From Patescibacteria group bacterium UBA5124 (GTDB lineage Bacteria > Patescibacteriota > Gracilibacteria > Absconditabacterales > Absconditicoccaceae): 11,775 nucleotides of DNA. The position numbers were made by a program, and so were the translations under genes. Positions 7,377-11,775 of this stretch are shown here, piece after piece (the first letter of the stretch is position 1; each line of letters opens with the position of its first letter). The stretch covers positions 1-11,775 of the forward strand of contig DHYS01000035.1 of assembly GCA_002414185.1 (NCBI GenBank), given 5' to 3'. The notes under the pieces were generated by a model. That model was given only the letters and a program-made list of their open reading frames with translations, was not told where the DNA came from and searched no databases.

Positions 7377-9554
7377 ATGCAACTATTTAAAAGAATTCTT
7401 TTGTCACTCTTTCCCGATGAAAAAACACATCAAGGAATAAACCCAGCTAGTATGTTTATCTCCTTCATTTCGACAAAAGAATTTTTTTCAGTAATCAACA
7501 GAAAAATAGTAGAAAATTATAAGCTAAATCTCTTTGATATCACGGTAGATCCATTCGAATTCAAAATCTGATTTTGAGAAAATATTCAAATCAAACAAAA
7601 AGATATCGATACATACTATAGTTATTGTGCTACTGCAAATATGAATGGATATAGATTTTTTAATACAGCAAATATTGGTAATAGCGCAACATTAGTGACA
7701 AGTATATATACAAAAGATCTATTTAACGAATACCCACAAGAATATTTCATAAATTTCTTATACACAACATATCTTCTATTCTTTGTATTTTCATCCAAGA
7801 TAAAGGTTTTTCCTTTTACCAACAAACAAGATAATTACAATCGATTTATAGAGGTGTTTTTCAATTTTTACGAATTTATTTTTCAGCAAACAGGAAAAAA
7901 TATAGAAAAAACTGAGTTAGAAAAAATAAAGAAAGACTTACTAAACAATATAGAAATTTTCTTTTTTCTCTTTTATAGTTATCAAAACTGCAACACAACC
8001 TTTGATAGTTCAAAAACTCCATCAAAAGACTTTTATCAACGAATGTTTTGAGATGATATAAAAAACGACCAAAAAGAACTTATAGAAGAATTCCACAAAA
8101 ATCAAAAAACATACTGCTACAGAAACAATTTCTGAACTATAGAAAGCAAGCTCTTACAATATATTTTACCAGCAGATATATTACTTAGATACTTATTTTT
8201 AGATACAAACATGTTTCTAATTATAGAAGTAATCATATCCAAAATATTTGACAAAAAAATACTAGATATCTATCTACAAAGCTTTCTAAAAAATGATGAT
8301 GAACGAGAAAATTGTATACTCTATATCACAGATTACAAACATTTCAAAAAGAACTTTTTCCAATGAGTAGAAAAATATATTCTTTCTACAATCAAAAAAG
8401 AAGATATAACAAGTTTTGAAGAAGATAATGACGAAATGATGTCTCGAATATGAGACAATTTTTCAGAAGAAAATGCAGAAAATTTAAAAATCCCAGAAAA
8501 AATTAAAAAAGAATCCAAAATTATGGAAAAAATATTAAATTTTTATATTACTTTTATGGGAGGATTCTGGATTGCTAGAGGAGAAAATCTTTTCATAAAA
8601 ATATTTAGAAAATGAATTATCACAGACCTCCTAAAAGAATCTTACAACAATGATGAAAGTGACGAAACACTATATTTCTATTGATGAACATTATATTCTT
8701 ATGGAAAAAATATTTTCTATTACAAATACATATCAGAAAACGTAAGACTTTGAAGACAAAGATTTTATTTACCATACAAAAGCACAAACAAAACTACTTA
8801 TTCAAATCTAGAGATTATTAGACTATCTGATGAAACCAGTATTGCTATAATTTTTCAAGATATCAATCCCAAAGATATAAAAATATACAGCAAAAATAAA
8901 AAATTATTAGAAACTTTTAAAGAGATATATGGTAAAAAGATATCTCATCTCGTAAAAGAAGAAAACAACACATTTATAGAATATATTTACAAAGATTTAG
9001 AAGATATATTACACAAAAAAAATCTGATTGAAATACTACAGTCACACTTTACCAACAATGATATTTACCATATCAAAGAAAACATATACAACATAGACTT
9101 TTGGATCACCAAAGAATGCTATACACAAATAGAAAAGCACAAAAATATTCTATTAAAAAATTATAATGATACTGCTATTTTAGGAATATGTGCTCAACTC
9201 AAAGAAACATTAACCGGATATTTGTTATATCAAACAAACAAAAAAAACGAAATAATCACAGATATTTATCTTCACGATATTCTTCATTTAAAAACAACTA
9301 AAGAACAAGAAATTATATGGAAAAGTATATTAGAAAATATATATACAGAAAACGAAGAGCTCCTAAAAACAACCATAACACTAGATGACAATGAAGATTT
9401 CTTAAGAATGTGAAAAGAAAGTCTATCCTATTTTATGGAAGACAAACCACTCAACGAAATCAGAAAAAAAATTATTTGAGAAGATATTATTCGACTAAAA
9501 TGATATCTCAAAAACATCACCTATTACAACAAACGCTACTTAATTCCTAAATAA
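7377..9554 (+). CDS. Large protein of unknown function, 725 aa
   Basis: With TGA as Gly (13 codons, one a TGA-TGA pair near 8693) a single frame runs from ATG 7377 to TAA 9552-9554. No known family is recognised. The protein is rich in Lys, Asn, Ile, Phe and Tyr, and has no signal peptide. It has several hydrophobic stretches: about 123-140 (FINFLYTTYLLFFVF), 192-200, and 259-293 (LLQYILPADILLRYLFL onward). These could be buried helices or membrane-associated segments. An acidic, probably flexible stretch lies near 345-375 (KKEDITSFEEDNDEMM), followed by a more mixed alpha/beta half with a Gly-containing block (ITFMGGFWIARGENLF). Tight spacing after the SlyD-like lipoprotein gene (13 bases) and before nrdR (28 bases) suggests one transcript. 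The length of the intact frame argues strongly for a real gene. Confidence 0.8.
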
Positions 9555-9582
9555 ACCATTTATCTATTCTCCCTCTTTCCAA

Positions 9583-10017
9583 ATGAAATGTCCCAAATGT
9601 AACAATATGGATACTAAAGTAATAGACTCTAGAACTATTGAAAATGGTCAGACAATAAGACGTAGAAGAGAATGTGAATTTTGTAATAATAGATTTACTA
9701 CGTTTGAAAGAAGAGGTACCACAGAATTACTTGTAATCAAAAAAGATGGAACCAAAGAAATGTATGACAGACAAAAACTCAAAAAAGCTATTCTTCTATC
9801 GTTTGCAAAAAGAAACATCGACAAAGAACAACTTGAAAATATCATAAACAACCTAGAATCACAACGATCTAACGATGGAAATGAAATAACTTCTCTACAA
9901 ATAGGAGAAGATATCTTAAGAGTACTCAAAGAAATAGATCCTGTAGCCTATGTAAGATTTGCTTCAGTATATAGATCTTTCAACAATTTTGATGATTTCA
10001 AAAAACTTATAGACTAA
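9583..10017 (+). CDS. nrdR: Transcriptional repressor NrdR
   Basis: A 144-aa protein from ATG 9583 to TAA 10015-10017, with no TGA codons among its five glycines. NrdR senses ATP/dATP and represses ribonucleotide reductase genes. It shows the zinc ribbon with cysteines 3, 6, 31 and 34 (MKCPKCNN ... ECEFCNNRF). The basic segment RRRREC and FTTFERR lead into an ATP-cone domain (about 46-136: VIKKDGTKEMYDRQKLKKAI ... YVRFASVYRSF). Length is normal for the family. No ribonucleotide reductase gene is in the window, so its targets lie elsewhere. It is the last plus-strand gene and its stop codon overlaps that of the convergent S41 protease. Confidence 0.97.
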   Translation: MKCPKCNNMDTKVIDSRTIENGQTIRRRRECEFCNNRFTTFERRGTTELLVIKKDGTKEMYDRQKLKKAILLSFAKRNIDKEQLENIINNLESQRSNDGNEITSLQIGEDILRVLKEIDPVAYVRFASVYRSFNNFDDFKKLID

Positions 10018-11495
10018 TGAAATAACGCATAATTCAAAATTTCATCCTGAAGAGTTCCTGTAAGATCTTTCATTTCAACATCTGGTTGAATACCGATCTT
10101 ATCTATATTTTTATCATTTTTTCACGTATATCGTTTAGCGACGGTATATTTCAACATAGTTCCATCAGAATAATTAACCAATTCTTGAACAGATCATTTT
10201 CCATAACTACGCTCTCCTATCAACAAAGCTGATGGAATATATTCTTTGATCACTCAAGCAAATATCTCAGAAGCAGAAGCAGATCCATTATTGATCAATA
10301 CACGAATTTTTTTCTTAAGAATTTTATTATACTGAGGTTCTGATGCTACAATAGTTTCTTCTGTTGTCTTTGATTTTATTACAACTGAAGTTTTCCCAGT
10401 AGGAACAAAATAATTAAGCATTTTCACTACTTCATCAAGACTTCAACCTGGGTTATCTCTTACATCAAAGATATAAGAAAGACACGATTTTTGAGATAAC
10501 AGTTGCATAACTTTATCAAAATCTTGAGCAATTCATAAACTAAAAATAGACAAAGAAACATAACAAATATTTCATGTATCTCCAGAATATATAATAGTTT
10601 TGATAGCATCTAAAGTTATTTTAGCTCTTTTTACAGATATAGTCAAAGTTTTACCATTTCTTAAAACTTTTAAAACCACAATCGTTCATTCTGGTCATTT
10701 AATCCAATTTGTAGCAAGCTCCAAAGTAACATCCTCTGTAATTACATTATCTCCTATCTGTAAAATTTGATCTCATGCCAACAAACCAGCTTTATCAGCT
10801 GGAGAATCTTTAATTGGAGCTGTAATAATCATCTTACCAGGAATCTTCATCTCAACATAAGCACCTATACCATAATATTCTCATTCTAATTCATCATTAT
10901 ATTGTTGAGCTTCAAACGGTGTAATATAGATAGTATAAGGATCTTTTAAACTATCAACCATACCTTTTATACCTCAATACAAAAGTACTTTATCATCTAT
11001 CGTTCAACTCATATAAAAGTCATTTTGTAATCTTGTATAAACATCCTCAACTATAGAAGAAGTTATAAAAGGATTTGTATCAAAAGAATACGATTCTTGT
11101 AATTGAGCCTTATACTGCAAATCTAATATTACCTTTTTCATCCAATCAACCGTAACATAAGCATCAGCATTTCATTCTTGTACAAAATCAAACCCTTGTC
11201 TAATAATAGTCATAGCCTGCTTTTGAGTTATTTTCTGATCCAAAGGAAGAGAGAGTGTTGTATTTGGAAAAACATTAAGATAAATAGCCTTTTGTAAAGC
11301 TTTATACAAACTAGATCATCTTGATATATTAGGATATTTTAGTTGAATATACTTATATGAAGTAGGTATTTGATTATCTTGAATAATCGTATTAAAATAT
11401 GTTTGCAAAAATTCTCCCATATTCAAATAATTATCTGCAAATACTGGAGATATAAATAAAATTATCAATAGAAATAGAAATCTGATTTTTTTCAT
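10014..11495 (-). CDS. Secreted S41 family protease (CtpA/Prc-like)
   Basis: With TGA as Gly (at least 14 codons) the frame gives 493 aa from ATG (11493-11495) to TAG (10014-10016). An upstream TTG is possible, but the ATG directly starts a good signal peptide, KKIRFLFLLIILFISPVFA, with likely cleavage after residue 20. Residues about 60-105 look like an SLH-type or other small helical domain (ending 'LPLDQKITQKQAMTII'). A PDZ domain follows (about 209-295, SPADKAGLLAGDQILQI), then the S41 catalytic core: RDNPGGSLDEVV, GSASASEIFAG with likely nucleophile Ser407, and GERSYGKGSVQ with Lys433 as general base. Such enzymes trim C-terminal tails of exported proteins or degrade misfolded ones. It probably acts outside the cytoplasmic membrane, anchored by the N-terminal module. 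Confidence 0.93.
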
Positions 11496-11517
11496 AACGT
11501 ATGTATACAATCTAAAC

Positions 11518-11775
11518 TTAACTAGCTATATTTTTTTTGTTATTATTTACAATAACAAAAGGCGGGAGAAATTCCCACCGCCTAAAGAATCAATGATTAA
11601 CTCGAATACCTTTTACATGAATATCGCCTAAAGAGGAATACAAAAAGTCCATAAAAGACGATTCAAACATTTGTTTTACCCTTTGTTTTGCCAAAGGTTT
11701 TCCACTGATAGTAATTACTTCTTTAAATTTTTGCCTAACATCCATTATTTTCTTAGGAAGGACAAAAAGAATAGT
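11518..11775 (-). CDS. 3' part of an unidentified gene (partial, end uncertain)
   Basis: On the minus strand one frame is open from the window edge through a TGA (11590-11592) to TAA (11518-11520); the other two minus frames close at once. The upstream part reads as a plausible protein (MDVRQKFKEVITISGKPLAK, then FMDFLYSSLGDIHVKGIRVN). After the TGA the tail (FFRRWEFLPPF) is translated from the terminator hairpin. Either the protein really extends across its own terminator, or it ends differently, or the segment is a non-coding RNA. The base composition is less AT-rich than the neighbours, with codons such as CGA, AGG and GGC. No family is recognised. Confidence 0.4.
11525..11552 (-). promoter_or_regulatory. 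Candidate promoter of the S41 protease gene
   Basis: On the minus strand TTGTAA (11547-11552) and TATAGC (11525-11530) are 16 bases apart, with the protease ATG about 30 bases downstream of the -10. The -35 lies inside a perfect AT-rich palindrome, which could influence its use. It is a sequence match only. Confidence 0.4.
11535..11560. repeat. Perfect 10-base inverted repeat, AT-rich
   Basis: TTTTGTTATT (11535-11544) and AATAACAAAA (11551-11560) are exact reverse complements around a 6-base centre. It lies between the right-edge terminator hairpin and the protease gene, and overlaps the candidate -35. It is not followed by a T-run in either useful direction, so it is more likely an operator-like site or chance AT palindrome than a terminator. 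Confidence 0.6.
11551..11579 (-). terminator. Rho-independent terminator of the right-edge gene
   Basis: On the minus strand GGTGGGA, loop ATTTC and TCCCGCC form a 7-bp stem with one G-T pair, followed at once by TTTTGTTATT. It is by far the most GC-rich short stretch around and fits an intrinsic terminator for transcription arriving from beyond the right edge, isolating the protease gene from it. Confidence 0.75.

Noticed and set aside
7377..9554. Several short genes on both strands inside this interval
   Set aside because: One continuous 725-codon frame appears when TGA is Gly. The opposite-strand frames are short shadows without recognisable content.
9648..9929. Minus-strand frame of about 93 codons
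   Set aside because: It is the complement of the well-supported nrdR gene.
11518..11775. tmRNA or tRNA-like 3' end, because TTCGAGT resembles a T-loop
   Set aside because: No paired T-arm, acceptor stem or CCA end is visible around it. The terminal hairpin fits an intrinsic terminator.

Overview
The window reads as part of the chromosome of a UGA-recoded Patescibacteria/CPR bacterium, most likely Absconditabacteria (SR1) or Gracilibacteria (genetic code 25, UGA = glycine). The sequence is very AT-rich. With the standard code most genes fall into fragments that break at TGA. When TGA is read as Gly the fragments join in one frame into full-length, recognisable proteins: MutL, an S41 protease, an EamA transporter, a SlyD-like lipoprotein and others. 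Every complete gene ends in TAA or TAG and none ends in TGA. No convincing Shine-Dalgarno sequence precedes any of the starts.

Layout. Left edge, plus strand: the C-terminal part of a WxL-like surface protein (1-474), then a TIM-barrel sugar isomerase-like gene (552-1421) closed by a strong bidirectional terminator. The minus-strand block 1450-6252 reads from right to left as mutL, a 183-aa unknown protein, an EamA/DMT transporter, trigger factor (tig) and a 63-aa unknown protein, which converges on the same terminator. An intergenic region of about 130 bp separates mutL from a plus-strand cluster (6381-10017): a small single-pass membrane protein with a DivIC/FtsB-like tail, a SlyD-like FKBP lipoprotein, a large 725-aa protein of unknown function, and nrdR. 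nrdR overlaps by four bases, tail to tail, with a minus-strand secreted S41 (CtpA-like) protease (10014-11495). At the right edge lies the 3' part of a less AT-rich minus-strand reading frame and a hairpin terminator.

Functional themes are protein folding and quality control (trigger factor, exported SlyD-like isomerase, periplasmic or surface protease), cell-surface proteins, DNA mismatch repair, and control of dNTP synthesis. No RNA gene, insertion sequence, CRISPR array or replication origin was recognised, and no gene-free stretch exceeds 300 bases. The least understood parts are the 725-aa protein next to the SlyD-like lipoprotein, the 183-aa and 63-aa proteins, and the right-edge segment.
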